DNA from: Agelaius tricolor
Taxonomy: Eukaryota > Chordata > Aves > Passeriformes > Icteridae
DNA length: 64,000 bases
Direction: 5' to 3'
Assembly: GCA_023055355.1 (NCBI GenBank)
Contig: JALJCS010000028.1
Coordinates: 4,712,418 to 4,776,417 of the forward strand
Positions 50,277 through 62,100 of this stretch are shown piece after piece. The first letter of the stretch is position 1. Every line of letters begins with the position of its first letter. The notes beneath the pieces were generated by a model. The model searched no databases, was not told where the DNA came from, and worked only from the letters and a program-made list of their open reading frames with translations. Made by a program: the position numbers and the translations under genes.

Positions 50277-50577
50277 AAAGAACTCTCCCTCTTTATGCTT
50301 CTCCCACTAATGACTCTGCTTAGGCTCTCGCACTTCAGGTAGTGCTGCTCTGTAAGAATGTGACACCTTTTGATGTGTAAAATACTATTTCTAAGATCCA
50401 TGAACTTCAAATTAACACAGATCTTTTCCTTGTGAGTCTTCTGACAGTTCAATCTTTTGACAGTACATTTTTTTCTATGTGCTGTGTTTTTTTTTCAAAT
50501 TGGCATCTGATTGATTCCTTGTCTTTAATTACTAAATTATTTACTTCGATACAAATAATCTATGTGAAATGATTTGG

Positions 50578-50583
50578 ATTAAA
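50578..50583 (+). terminator. Candidate poly(A) signal of gene 5
   Basis: ATTAAA lies 302 nt after the stop. No earlier canonical signal was seen. Confidence 0.35.
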
Positions 50584-51237
50584 TGTCGTTCACTACAGCC
50601 AGCTTATTTGTGATGTCCTTTTGATAAGCTCCAAAGCATGACTTTATTTACCTAAAAAGTATAAGCTAGGTAGATAGTGAGGGAGGGAAAACTCTGGACA
50701 AATAGGCAGAGATCAAGATCTCAGTGAGGAGATTTATCAAATATTCCATGGCTGCAAAAGTAGCAGTGCAAGGCCAGAGTTGATGGGGCACACCTAGCTG
50801 GAGGCAAGTAAGGGCTGCTCTGATTTTGAAATAATTGTAGCTCTATAAAGTCCTTTTTAATTTTGGAAAGTCTCCAGCATGCCCACAGAGGGTAGGATAT
50901 AGTATTGAGATGAAATGCTGACATCAGGATTTAGAAAGGCAGGAAGGATCAGTGAACTGGGCTCTTGGTCTGTGTGTACTGGAAGGTACAGCTTAAAGAG
51001 AGAATAGGAAGGAAAATGTTTTCATGTTCTTCCAAAGAGTGTCCCCCAGTATTAACTTTTGCAGAATCTGTACTGTGATTCTGTGCTAGAATCTGTCAAT
51101 TTGTGCTTACTCCATGCCTTGAGTTTTATTTACAGGATGAGACAGTGCTTTCCCTGACACGATGCTTCATTACACCCTGCTGATGAAAGCAAGGAAGAAC
51201 AGCAGTGAGCACACAGAACAGCCAGACTGAGGACATG

Positions 51238-51630
51238 AAAATCACAGAATTGCTAGGGCTGGGAATGATCTCTGGTGATCATCCAGTGCAATCCCCCACC
51301 AAGGCAGGGTCACCTGGAGCAGGTGATGCAGGAACACATCCAGGTGTGCTTTGAACGTCTCCAGAGAGGGAAAGTACCAGTAATGGAAGACTGGATGCTT
51401 TTAAAGGAGACAAAAACAAACCCCAGAAACCTTAGAGGGATGAGAGAAAGTTGGGAGCACTGGCAAGGCCTCCCTCAGCAGGAGCCCCTTCACCAACACC
51501 CTCCCTGGGCACCGTCCCAGTGCTCCATCACCCTCCATGTAAAGAAGTTCTTCCGCATGCTGAGGTGAAACTTGCGTTTTAGTATATACCCATTGCTCCT
51601 CGTCCTAATGAAACCCTCAGGGAAAAAAAA
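51238..51630 (-). mobile_element. CR1 LINE fragment split by an insertion
   Basis: 51238-51370 (AATCACAGAATTGCTAGGGC, GGCAGGGTCACCTGGAGCAG) and 51497-51630 (CCTCCCTGGGC, CTCCATCACCCTCCATGTAA, CCATTGCTCCTCGTCC) are consecutive parts of one reverse-complement CR1. The 126 bp between them belong to the segment duplicated from intron 1 of gene 5. Confidence 0.88.
51374..51504. repeat. Duplicated 130-bp segment, copy B (inside a CR1)
   Basis: This is the partner of 45839-45970, in the same orientation. The AGGAGCCCCTTCACCAA unit occurs once and is not amplified. Confidence 0.92.
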
Positions 51631-51719
51631 GGAAAAAATCCTTCAGTGCTGAGAAAACCAGAACTACTTACAAAAACAAATGCCGACTTCCCTTAGATTT
51701 CCCTGCCCTGAGCACGGGC

Positions 51720-52840
51720 AGCCCGCCCTTGCTCTCACCTCCCCGGCAGAGCACGGCGGAGCTGCGGGCGAGCCGGCCGGGGGCGCGGGGGCCGTGCCGG
51801 CCCGGGGCGGCGGGAGGCGGCGCCGGGCCCGTCCGTTCCCCGGTACCGCGCGCAGGGCAGGTCACGCCGGGCCTCCTTGAACCGAGATTACCCGGCCGGC
51901 GCCTCAGGCCGCTCCGCGCGGCTCCCCCCGGCCGCCCGCACCATGACCCCTGCGCCGGCTTTGCGGAGCGGCCGCACTCGGCCCGTGACGGGGCCGCGGC
52001 TCTGCCGAGCGCTGCCGGGGGAGCCCCGCAGGGCCGCGGCCGGGCCATGGCGCTGCTGCCCGCGCTGCTGCTGCTGCTCCTGCCCCTGGCGGCGCTGGCG
52101 GCGGCCGCGGTGCTGCTCGGCCTGCCCAGCTACGACATCCCGCCCGGGGTGAACCAGCCGGCCAAGCTGCGCCTGGTGCTGACCCTGCTGCTCGGCACCG
52201 CCGCGCTGGTGAGTGGCCGTGCGGGGGGCGAGGGGGCGTCGGGGCGACCGCGGGCTGGGGGCGGCAGTGGTTGCACAAACACGGGGAGCCGGGGCAGGAT
52301 CCGCTGTCCCCGCTGTCCCCGTGGGATGCTGGCGGTGCCGCATCATGAGAGGGGGATGCGGGGAGCCCCCCTATAGGGTTCTGCCCCGGGGTATCTCCCG
52401 ATCCGGACACTGCAAGGGCACCCGCGATCCGGGCGCCTCCACCCGATATCCCCCGTTCGAGGATGCTGCTCCGGGCACCCCCCGGGCGAGAATGCTGTCC
52501 CGGGCACCCCCGGTCAAGGATGCTGCCCCGGGCACCCCGCGGTCAAGGATGCTGCCCCGAGCACCCTCCGGTCGCGGATGCTGTCCCGGGCACCCCTGGT
52601 CGAGGATGCTGTCCTGGGCACCTCCCGATCGAGGATGCTGTCCCGGGCACCTCCCGATCGAGGATGCTGTCCCGAGCACCCCCCCGGTCGAGGATGCTGT
52701 CCCGGGCACCCCGGTGCGGCTACCGCGGGGAGCGCTGCCCATGTTGCGGGCAAACCCCGTTCCCGGTTCCGAGCCGGGCCTGGGCCGGGTTAGCGGAGAT
52801 TGCGAGCGGCTGATGGCAGCCTCGAATTCAGGGCTGGGCT
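51720..52840. promoter_or_regulatory. CpG-rich island over the start of gene 6
   Basis: Dense CpG and very high GC begin about 330 bp before the ATG and extend through exon 1 into intron 1. No TATA box is seen, consistent with a CpG-type promoter. Part of the GC content downstream comes from the 29-bp minisatellite. Confidence 0.75.
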
Positions 52841-55765
52841 GGGGTTTTGCGTGATAACTGCCCGCACCTTCAGGGGAAATCACCTTGCACAAAAGTGCTG
52901 CAGCCCTTCAGCTGCTCCTGCCACGGCTGACATTTATGGCACACAATCCGGTTAGGGCTGCTTTACTTAATCCCTGGACTCTTTGGCAGCGTTGCATAAA
53001 CGGCATTAGAGCCCTCCTCAGCTCTGCATCTCTTACTTGCTTTGAATTTCTTAAAATCTTTAGTTTTGTCATTTCTTTAGCCACAAACATCACCCTTGCT
53101 ATCACACAGACTTTGTTTTCCTCCACACAGATTCTTAAACCATTTACATCCTCTTTAAATTTACTGACAAAGCTGCCCAGCAATCCTGAACCCCACTGGC
53201 AGGTGACAAGACAGACTCACTGGGCATTAAAAAGAGGGATCTTGTTCAGCCACTGAATGGTAACTGTTTGATTCCCAGCTTCTTGTTTCACTTATTACCT
53301 CAGATTTATATTCTAGCTTGCAAGAGCATTGGGAAAAGAAGGAACTTCATTTTGCTCAGGAGCTCTGTTGTGCAAATAAAAAGCAGTAACTGGCTCGCAC
53401 AACACAACTCAGCACTTTCAATTTGCAAATTCACTGAGTTTTATGGTCTAATTCATAGATATTAGTTTCAGCAACGAAAAACTGTTTCCACATAAGGTAT
53501 TTCGTTGTTGTTATCAAGTATAAATGAAATAAGAATGACCACAAATGTGTGCAGGACAATGCTGATGATTAAAATATATACTCCAAGACAACCACTTATG
53601 CTGATCTTTATAAAATTTCTGATGTGATGTTACAATGACATTGGATTGGAATAGTGCAAGTAAATATTTCTATAGACTGCAGGATCTGAGAACTTGGGAA
53701 AATAGTTTCATTTCCAAATCAGAGTTTCTGTGTTTCTTTAAAATTTCCTCCAAATGAGTTTGATGTAAGTACAATGCAGAGTTTTTATACCCTGGCTAAC
53801 TCCAGACTTTTAAAGATGCCTTAATGTCTTTTACCTTTAACAGGGAAGGATTTTGGAGAAGACTGGGCTTTGCAGCCAAATCACTTTTGGCCGATACGTG
53901 CGACAGGGGCGGAAACTAGGGTTGGATCCAAAGCTCTTTATCCAGGATCTGCAGTTTAATGAAGTACCTGTGAGGGTTTATCAGCCTAAAGCTACCTCGG
54001 ATGGGCCAAGGAGAGGCATCCTCTTCTTCCATGGAGGAGGCTGGGTGTTTGGAAGCCTTGGTAAGAAACTTCCTGGAGGAACTGTGTGGTGTAGAAAGAA
54101 TACTCTCATCTTTTTACAAGATTGAAATAAGATGTGGTTTCAGCGTGTGATTTGAGATGAAGTCTGAAGCCTGTTTGGAGCAGACATTTCTTAGGCTGTC
54201 TCAAAGCTGAGGGCAATAGTGAAGCACTAACAACAATATTTCTTTTGCAGATACCTATGAAAAGGTGTGCCGCTACCTCTCCAGGGAGAGTGACTCAGTA
54301 GTTGTGTCTGTGCAGTAAGTGAACACTTCCCAGTTCTGTAGTTGGGAGATTATTGTTGCTGTGGGACCACAGCAGAGCTGTGCTGGTGTTGGAGATGTTC
54401 TTTTTTGGCACAGGAATTTCTATGGGATTCAGTCAAGTTCATAAAGAGAAAAATAGTGATAAAGAAGATTTCGCAGCCCTTAACTATTCATGCCCAGAGA
54501 TACTCCGAAAAGATACAAATGGAAATATTTGGCACACTAAGTAAGTCTATAAAAGCCAATTAAAAACTTAGGTGAAAAAAGTCTTCCTCGTGCTGAACAT
54601 ATGGACATGTAATAAGATGCTCCAAACAATTGGGAACTATGGGAAAAGAGAATAATCACACTGAAATCCTCCAGTTTTACACATAGATAGCAGAGGCACA
54701 AAATTATTAAATAATCTTGTCAGAAGTACAGAGGGAATTTTCACCATCACTAAGAACTGTTCAATTCCTTGTTCAGATCATTAATCAGAGACAATCCTGC
54801 TTCAGTGAGTCCTTGTGACTGAGCTCACCATTTACAGTTTATCTGCAATCCCAAACAGAGGAGCAGCTGTTTGGAGGCACCCTAACCTAGAACCAAGCCA
54901 CCCCAGAACGATAGGGCTGAAGAGCAGCATATGAGACCATTTCCTGGTTACTGCTACTGACATTTCCTTCTCCTTGTCCCTGTGTCCCAGGTACCGTTTG
55001 GCCCCTGAGCACAAATACCCCGCTGCCTACGAGGACTGTCTGAGCGCCAGCCAGCACTTCCTGCAGCACCTGCAGCACTACGGCGTGGATCCTGCCCGGG
55101 TCACTGTCTGTGGGGACAGTGCTGGGGGCAACCTGGCAGCTGCTGTCAGCCAGACCCTGGCAGGCAGGTCAGACCTGCCCAGGCTCCGTGCTCAGATCCT
55201 CATCTACCCAGGCCTTCAGGCCCTGGACTTCAATTTACCATCCTACCAACAGAATCGGGGAGTCCCTCTGCTGTTCCGGGAACGAGCTGCTTTCTTTGCT
55301 TTGCTGTACCTCAATGGGGATGCACTGCACATGCAAGAGGTCTTGGAGGGCTCTCATATTCCCCCAGACATGAGGCTGAAGTATAGGAAGTGGGTGAGTC
55401 CAGACAACATCCCTGAGAAATTTAAGGTCAGAGGTGTGAAGCCGCTTAGGCCCACTGATTTTATAGCTGAAGTTTATGAGACAGTGAAGAGATTCTGTGA
55501 ACCCAACCTGTGCCCACTGCTGGCTGAAGACTCTGTTGTTCACCAGCTGCCAGAATCTTTCATCCTGACCTGCGAGTACGACGTGCTGAGGGACGATGGC
55601 TTGTTGTACAAGAAGAGGCTGGAGGACAATGGGGTTCGAGTGACCTGGTACCACCTTGAGGATGGATTCCATGGGATCATAAGCCTCTATGATTATTGTG
55701 GCTTCTCATTTCCATCTGGGAAAAGAGGATTGGACAGGGTTGTTAACTTCTTAAAAAGCTTATAG
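52047..55765 (+). CDS. AADACL4: AADACL4-like gene 6: arylacetamide deacetylase-like serine esterase with CpG-rich first exon, 405 aa
   Basis: Exons join 52047-52208, 53844-54060, 54251-54314 and 54991-55765 (1218 nt, open to TAG). Exon 1 lies in a GC/CpG-rich island and encodes a Leu/Ala anchor (residues 2-24), then DIPPGVNQPAKLRL. The frame is open upstream to 51729, but ATG 52047 alone gives the family N-terminus. The oxyanion motif is HGGGW (117-121). Ser191 lies in GDSAGG, Asp345 in CEYDVLRDDG and His375 in GFHGII. At the exon 3-4 joint the residue before YRLAPEH is Gln (CA|G), where the other five have Gly. The first 282 nt of exon 4 are identical to genes 4 and 5; the middle segment differs (for example KPLRPTDFIAEVYETVKRF). 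It is the last gene of the cluster in the window. Intron 1 contains a 29-bp minisatellite. Confidence 0.93.
52461..52722. repeat. 28-30-bp minisatellite in intron 1 of gene 6
   Basis: About nine units of GGATGCTGTCCCGGGCACCC followed by C.CGGTCGA. It is stop-poor on both strands, which explains the long frames at 52213-52854 (+) and 52371-52892 (-). Confidence 0.95.
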
Positions 55766-56090
55766 TAAACATCTTAGATTCCATGAGTCTGTTCATGCCT
55801 CAACCTAGGGAAATATCTTTTTAGGGTATTTAATATCAGGTTATGGGTAGTGAATCAGGGGCAGCCATTAACAATGATCAACAAGGCTCATCAGAACCTC
55901 ATTCCAGCTGTTAGTTGGAACATGGAATATGCAAACCTTACACAAGCTTGTACCATGCTGCAAGCCCTTACCTTTAGCTCTGCTAGTAAAGAACAGTTCT
56001 TTGAATGGGCATCCTGGTTTGTTCCAGTTGTTAAAAAAAAAAAATCTGGATGAAGAGAAGCTGTGTGTTAGCAGGTGTGTGTGGTGTGAA

Positions 56091-56096
56091 AATAAA
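56091..56096 (+). terminator. Poly(A) signal of gene 6
   Basis: AATAAA lies 326 nt after the stop. Another at 56132-56137 could serve as well. Confidence 0.45.
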
Positions 56097-56139
56097 ACCC
56101 AGCTGACATTAGTGGGTTATGAGCCACTGACAATAAAAT

Positions 56140-59100
56140 AATAAATATGATGACAATTAGGAAATAATCATGCTGTGTCAAGCGTGGTCTCTGTCACTGT
56201 GGGCACAACAAACAAGTGGTTCCATGGCCAACATCACCCGTGTTTCTCAGCACACAGGCAGGACTGGAGCCCCCTTCTAGCACTGGGCTACTGGGTAATG
56301 TTTCACCCACATAACTTGAAGGACAGTTCCACCAACCAAGGACAGGAGTGCTGGTGGCACAAACAAATATGATTGCATCACAAAAAAATGGGCAGGATTG
56401 GTGGAAAATTGGGCCCAAATACTCTACTGTAGCTCCAATTGGAAGCTGACTGGAGAAGAGGACAAAGGGAAGATCAGGAGAGAAAGAAGGGGAAGGTCAG
56501 GAAGGTGAGGGCAGGAACAGAGCAGGTTCCTGTGCTGTGGGGTAGCACAGGGCTGCAGCTGTCAGGAGTCCAGCCTCAGCTCACAAGAGTAAAAGGAGGG
56601 AGAAGGATAAGCATCTCTCTTGGCCTGTATTAATTCATTCTGTTTATGACCTGCCTTTCCTCTCCTTAAGCCAGGGCAGGAGCAATGCCTGAGCACAGGG
56701 TGCATTGAGGGCTTCACACTGGATATAATATTGGCCAATTAAAAATGGCACTTCAGGCAGTCACTTGAGGCTGCTGTACCCCTTAAACACAAATATACAT
56801 CAATATAGACAATAACATTTACCAACATCATGCAAGAGAGACTTCACTAATCTTTCCAGAATTTTGTACTTATTAATACTTGGAGGATCTTTAATAATCT
56901 GGATATTGGTCTCATTTGCTTGTAGAAACATGAGCATCTTTTCTAGCAGAGCTGCTCGATAGATTTCATGCCTTGCTTAAGAGGCTCAGCAAAATTTTGT
57001 CATTAGACTTTTAACTTTGTCAAAACATGCCAGTTAGGTTCAATATTAGAGCTGTTCAAGCAGATCCTCCTGACTCTGCTAAAATTGCTTCCTTTAGATT
57101 TTTTTTCCTGGAACCAAATGCCAGACTGTGTTGCAGTCTGCAGCAGCAGAAGTGGAACAAAGGGAGAGGGGTAAATGGTTCATTCATCCTTTTCAGATGC
57201 TGGTTCCCATGGCAGGTGAAGATATTTAACCAAATTAACCAAAGCACAGATAATTTTTCAAGTGCAATACAGTATCTTTTATGTACACTACAGAACCAAT
57301 CAAGAATTTTACAGTGGCTGATTTTACCAGTTGGCTTTTACCAGCAAAGAACATAGACTTCTTTCCAAAAAAGCACTTGTGTAGATGAAAAAAGGAGCAC
57401 TGGGACAGAGCTGCTGTGATTACTGGGCTGCCTCAGCAGTTCTGAGTGTTGAGTGTCTCTCACATTTATAAACTCAGCAGCATCTCATACAGAACAGCCT
57501 CATCTGCTTGCCAGCTCACAGACCAAACACCAAGGACAACCATGATGGGTAAATTTGAAGTAAGGAACAGAAAATTCCAGTGTGGGGCTGTGGTGCCTGT
57601 ACATTCCAGCCATGATCTGTGACTAATACTTAAATCCTATTTTATATATCCTTAAACAACTGTATGTGTAAAGGAAGGCACAGCAGCTGTGTGGCCATTC
57701 CAAGGTTGGATTCCAGTGGGAATCCTTCCCCAGGCAGGCACCCAGCACACGCTGCCTGGGACTCCCTGGATGTTTCTCAGTCTATGCCTTGGGGGTGACC
57801 AGGGCACATGAAGAAAATCAGTGTATTACTCCCACCTGGGACTGGGTATTGAGTCTTCAGGGCATTCCCTGGGTTCTAATAGCAGCTTGCTGGTAAAATA
57901 GGATTATTTTAATCAGCACACCTCCAATTCATATGAACAAACTGCACTTAAATAAGGCCCAGATCTTTTACAATACTTTTCCCACAAGCATCTTCTGCTA
58001 GAATGTCCCTTCCAACAAGGTGCCTCTCCACCCCCAAGTGTTGCTATCATTCTCTTTAGACAGGCAGCTGGAAGGTTGGATATGCAATGCTGCTGCACAA
58101 AACCCTTAAGCAGCACAAAGCAATCAGCTTTTCATTTTCAGCCTTCTTAAAAGTGTCTGCAAATCCATGATGCAAGTGTTGAAATCAGACTGATCAGATC
58201 TCATGACATACAGATGCAGTTGCTTCACTTGGGTGGGAATTCACTTGAAATGCAAATGCCTTTATTTTCAGGGATTAAATGATAAGTAACACAAAGACTG
58301 ACAAAGGTTTGTGATATCAGTGGCAAAAATGCAGACTGACTCAGACCACACTGAGCCTTCTGAATGCTGTGCACAGCAGCACCATGTGCATCTCATTTTG
58401 GGGGCTGCCACTGCAGCACTTTTCATCCTTCACAAGGAAGCAAGAAGCCAAAAGTGAGTGTCAGAGTGTGCTGAGAACTGCAATGGGCACAGCTACAACC
58501 TGTGCTGCCTCCCCTCCCCAGCTGCAGTGCAGGTTGGCCTGGATTCCTCAGAAATCAGATTTCCCCATTCTTGGTAATTCTTGGCATTGTTAATTCAAGG
58601 GAATGGAACATGGTGCACTGGTCAATACATAGATTTAGAGATAGGAACCTCCTTCTGTTTAAATTCTGGAAATGGATCTTGTGGTGACTTTTGGCTACTT
58701 TCTTACCCAGTCAGTGCCTAATTTTTTTGGGTTAATAAAGTGCAAGTGTTCTTCATACAACAATCCTTATTCACCACAGGAAGCAGTGAAGGAGAGTGTC
58801 AATGAACAGATTTCTCTCCTCTATCCAATATCAGTTGAAAACAAGGAGAACTGTGGGATACAACTAGCAGGATAATTAATAAAGTATTATTATCTTTCTG
58901 AATTTTTAAGTAAAAGGTTACCTGTGCTAACTTTTCAAATATCTACCAGAGAGGCTCTGAAGAATCAGGACTCCTGATTGATGACATGGCTCATCTATCA
59001 GTATCTAACAGTGATTTCCTCTTCCAGCCAGAGGGTGGACACCTATGTCCTGAGAACAAAAAGATCCATTTTGTTCTTAATCTGCTGTCAAAATAGTACA

Positions 59101-62100
59101 AACATTCCCTATGACAACTGTAGAGTAAAAACACCCCGACCAAAAATTTAATTATATAATTTCTAACATTTAATCTTGTCTCAGAATAACCCACTCTCTA
59201 TGGCCATCTTGAAGACCTGATGAAAAACTGCACTAGAAAGAAGTTGAGTGATGTCCAGTGTCTGCCCCATTTCCTGTGAAATCCCAACAATTTCTGCTTT
59301 TGCCACTTTTCAGCTGACACAACCAACCAAAACTCATGACCTCCCAACCAGGGTTATCTTCCCCAAAATGTTGAAGAAGCCTGGACTTTGAAGAGGGGCA
59401 GAATATCTGCAAACTGTTGGGCAACTGGTGAGAGCCAGAGGAGCTGGGGATGCCCCTGTGTAAACTGCTTAGGGTGATCTTAAGCACTGCTTAATATAAC
59501 TTGTTGCTTGTGGGAGCTGCTCCATGCAGGAGTGAGAATTAGGTTAGACAGGCACACGGCTTTAGACCAGTTAGAACAAGTTGCTGGGTTACATCCTGAC
59601 CTGCAGGTGGCTGTTTCAGAAGATATTAAATCACTGAAAACAAATTTTTCAACTCTTGGTTTTTAGTCAATGAACAGTTGCAGTTTAAAAAACAACCAAG
59701 CCAAAACACAAAACAAGTGGGATGGAACTTGAAAGGACATAAAACTCTTAATTGTTTTGCCCTCTGGTTTGTTTTTAATTATTATTTTTACACAGCTTGC
59801 TATGTGTTTCTTTGAAGAAAGAGGAGAAAAGAGCCTTGTGTAATTCCATAGTATGTCTAAAACATCTAAGAATAAAGCAAATGTAGAAAGAGCTGCACGT
59901 CCAAGGACAAGGTGAAGCAAGGTTCCTCCCCATGCAGGAGGCAGCCAGACCTTGATTACCCTTGGCTTTACAGAGGGAATGCACTTAATGGCAGATAAGC
60001 TGCAAAGCAAACTGCATTAGCTGACCTTGCATTACCAGATTGCAGAGGAAATAGCTCTGGGAGCCCTTTCCACTGCTGGATAGGCCACCCTGAGACTTTG
60101 CTCCCATGTAGGAAGTGCTGCTAACAAATCCAAATTCTTATTGCTCCGAGATGCAACTTCTGCATTTAAATCCCATTTGGCCCAGAGCAGAGATCTGCAA
60201 AGCTCAGCTGCTCGTGGTCTGAGGCTCAGCAATAAACCTGCAGCAAGTTTAAGGCTTACGTTCAATATATCTGGAATTAATTCAATGCAATCCATTTTTG
60301 CTCAAGATTAGCAATATTATAATTATTTTTAGGAACGGATAAAGCCTACGCCATAGTCTTGGCATGGACAAGCCCCTGGCCATGGCCTGGATGGAGTCTG
60401 AGCTCTGCAATATTTTAGTTGCTGTGATTTAGATTTGTGCTTTCAAGGTTGAGTTTTCAAGGGAAGGTCACTGACGACTCAGACATGCAGAGCAACAGTG
60501 GCACCTATTGGCAAAGGGGCTGTGGCTCTGTGAGACACCCAAAATCATCAGGGGACAGCCCCTCAGCCAAATGCTGAGCCAGAGAGCAGCATCCTTGATG
60601 AAATCTTTCAGAGATGCAAGAACCCTGGCAATTGGATAAGCATTATATGGGTTTTTTTAGGCTTCAAAGCCCCAGGGACATCAAAGGCAATTAGAAAAGA
60701 AATTGAAAGCAAAATAGGTGAAAGTCACTGAATCACAGTTAGCTATTAGTGCTGTGCTATTAAACACATTCTCTTGAAAAAACATCTCTAAGAGAATCCA
60801 TAAAGAATTAATTACAATGGAATGAAAATTGGTGGACACAGAAATTCTTTTATCCACAAGGAAGTCCTCCATATTTATTTTATTGCCAATATAGCTATTA
60901 AAAGTGTATTTTTCTGTTTGTTCCCATCTGCTGATATTTTTTGTGACAGTACCAATCAGGCCTAATCTCTATAGCACAACAGAGCCCAGATAATATTTAG
61001 AATACAGCTTAGAAAATTATACAAAGGTAGCCTTAATTCCACACAACTCTAATCAGTTTTCTTTAAAATCTGCTCATCAATTATTCATAATTATTAAATA
61101 TTTATAACAAATGAAACATTTATGTTTATCATCTACTGTGCTTTTAAAAGCAAACCTCATATATGGAAAAAATTACTGGTTTGATGTACAGGGAATTACT
61201 GTACAAGAACCACCTATGAAATTTGCATGAAAACATTAATTCCAAAATCTGAGAGCTCCCCAGGCACAATCTGATCTGTTTTTATTGAGTCATTTAGAAT
61301 TAAATATACAATCAGAACACCTTAGGGGAGCCCAGGGTAACCTGGTGAAATGTGTTCTGGTGCAGAGCTACTTAAACAGGAGCATGCACTGCTCCACCAG
61401 ACAGGTCAGATGGGATTAGTGATACCCAGCACCAAAATATCTCCTTTCATCTGTTTAACTGATCAGCTGTTTCCACCTGCAAGTTTGGAGCTTCCTCCAA
61501 AGCCCAGCCAGCTTTGAGGTGAGCCCAGCTCCAGGTGAGCTCCGGGCAGAGGGAGGCCAGGCCTGAGCTCAGTGATGGGGGAACCAAACACCAACCAGCC
61601 CAAATCAAAACCTGAATGGATCTTTATCTCAAATATTCCACACAACAACGTTTCAGACAGAATATCTCTGATAATTAAGGTTTTCCCCTCCTTTTTCTTT
61701 CCCCTAAAAATATAGCTGACCTAAATTATTCCAGACAAAACCCCCCAAGCCCCCAAGGCATAGCTGAAAGCACTGCTGCAAACACACAGCTGCACCAAGA
61801 ATATCTCATTTATATTTCCTTTCTGACCATTGTGAATGGGTCACAATCCCAGGTTCTGGGCCTGCACATCTGGTTTGTGCCCATTGGCAGAGGTAAATAC
61901 AGACATGTTTGTTCCCAAGTTCTGCACTGAATTTGGCAGAAGTCAATGGAGGTAGGAATGGCAAATAAAACTGAAAGATTCCTACACCCATAGCTCAGAG
62001 ACACTAATTCTTGCTGAGGGAAACAGTGCTGTTTAATCAGGGACAAGAATGCTGTGCTAGAGGTTCCCTAAATAGTAAATATCCTTGTTGTGTCTAACAC

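Noticed and set aside
51729..52046. N-terminal extension of gene 6 in the same frame as exon 1
   Set aside because: It is open only because of high GC. The family N-terminus begins with the membrane anchor at 52047.
52213..52892. Long frames on both strands after exon 1 of gene 6
   Set aside because: They derive from the 29-bp minisatellite inside intron 1.
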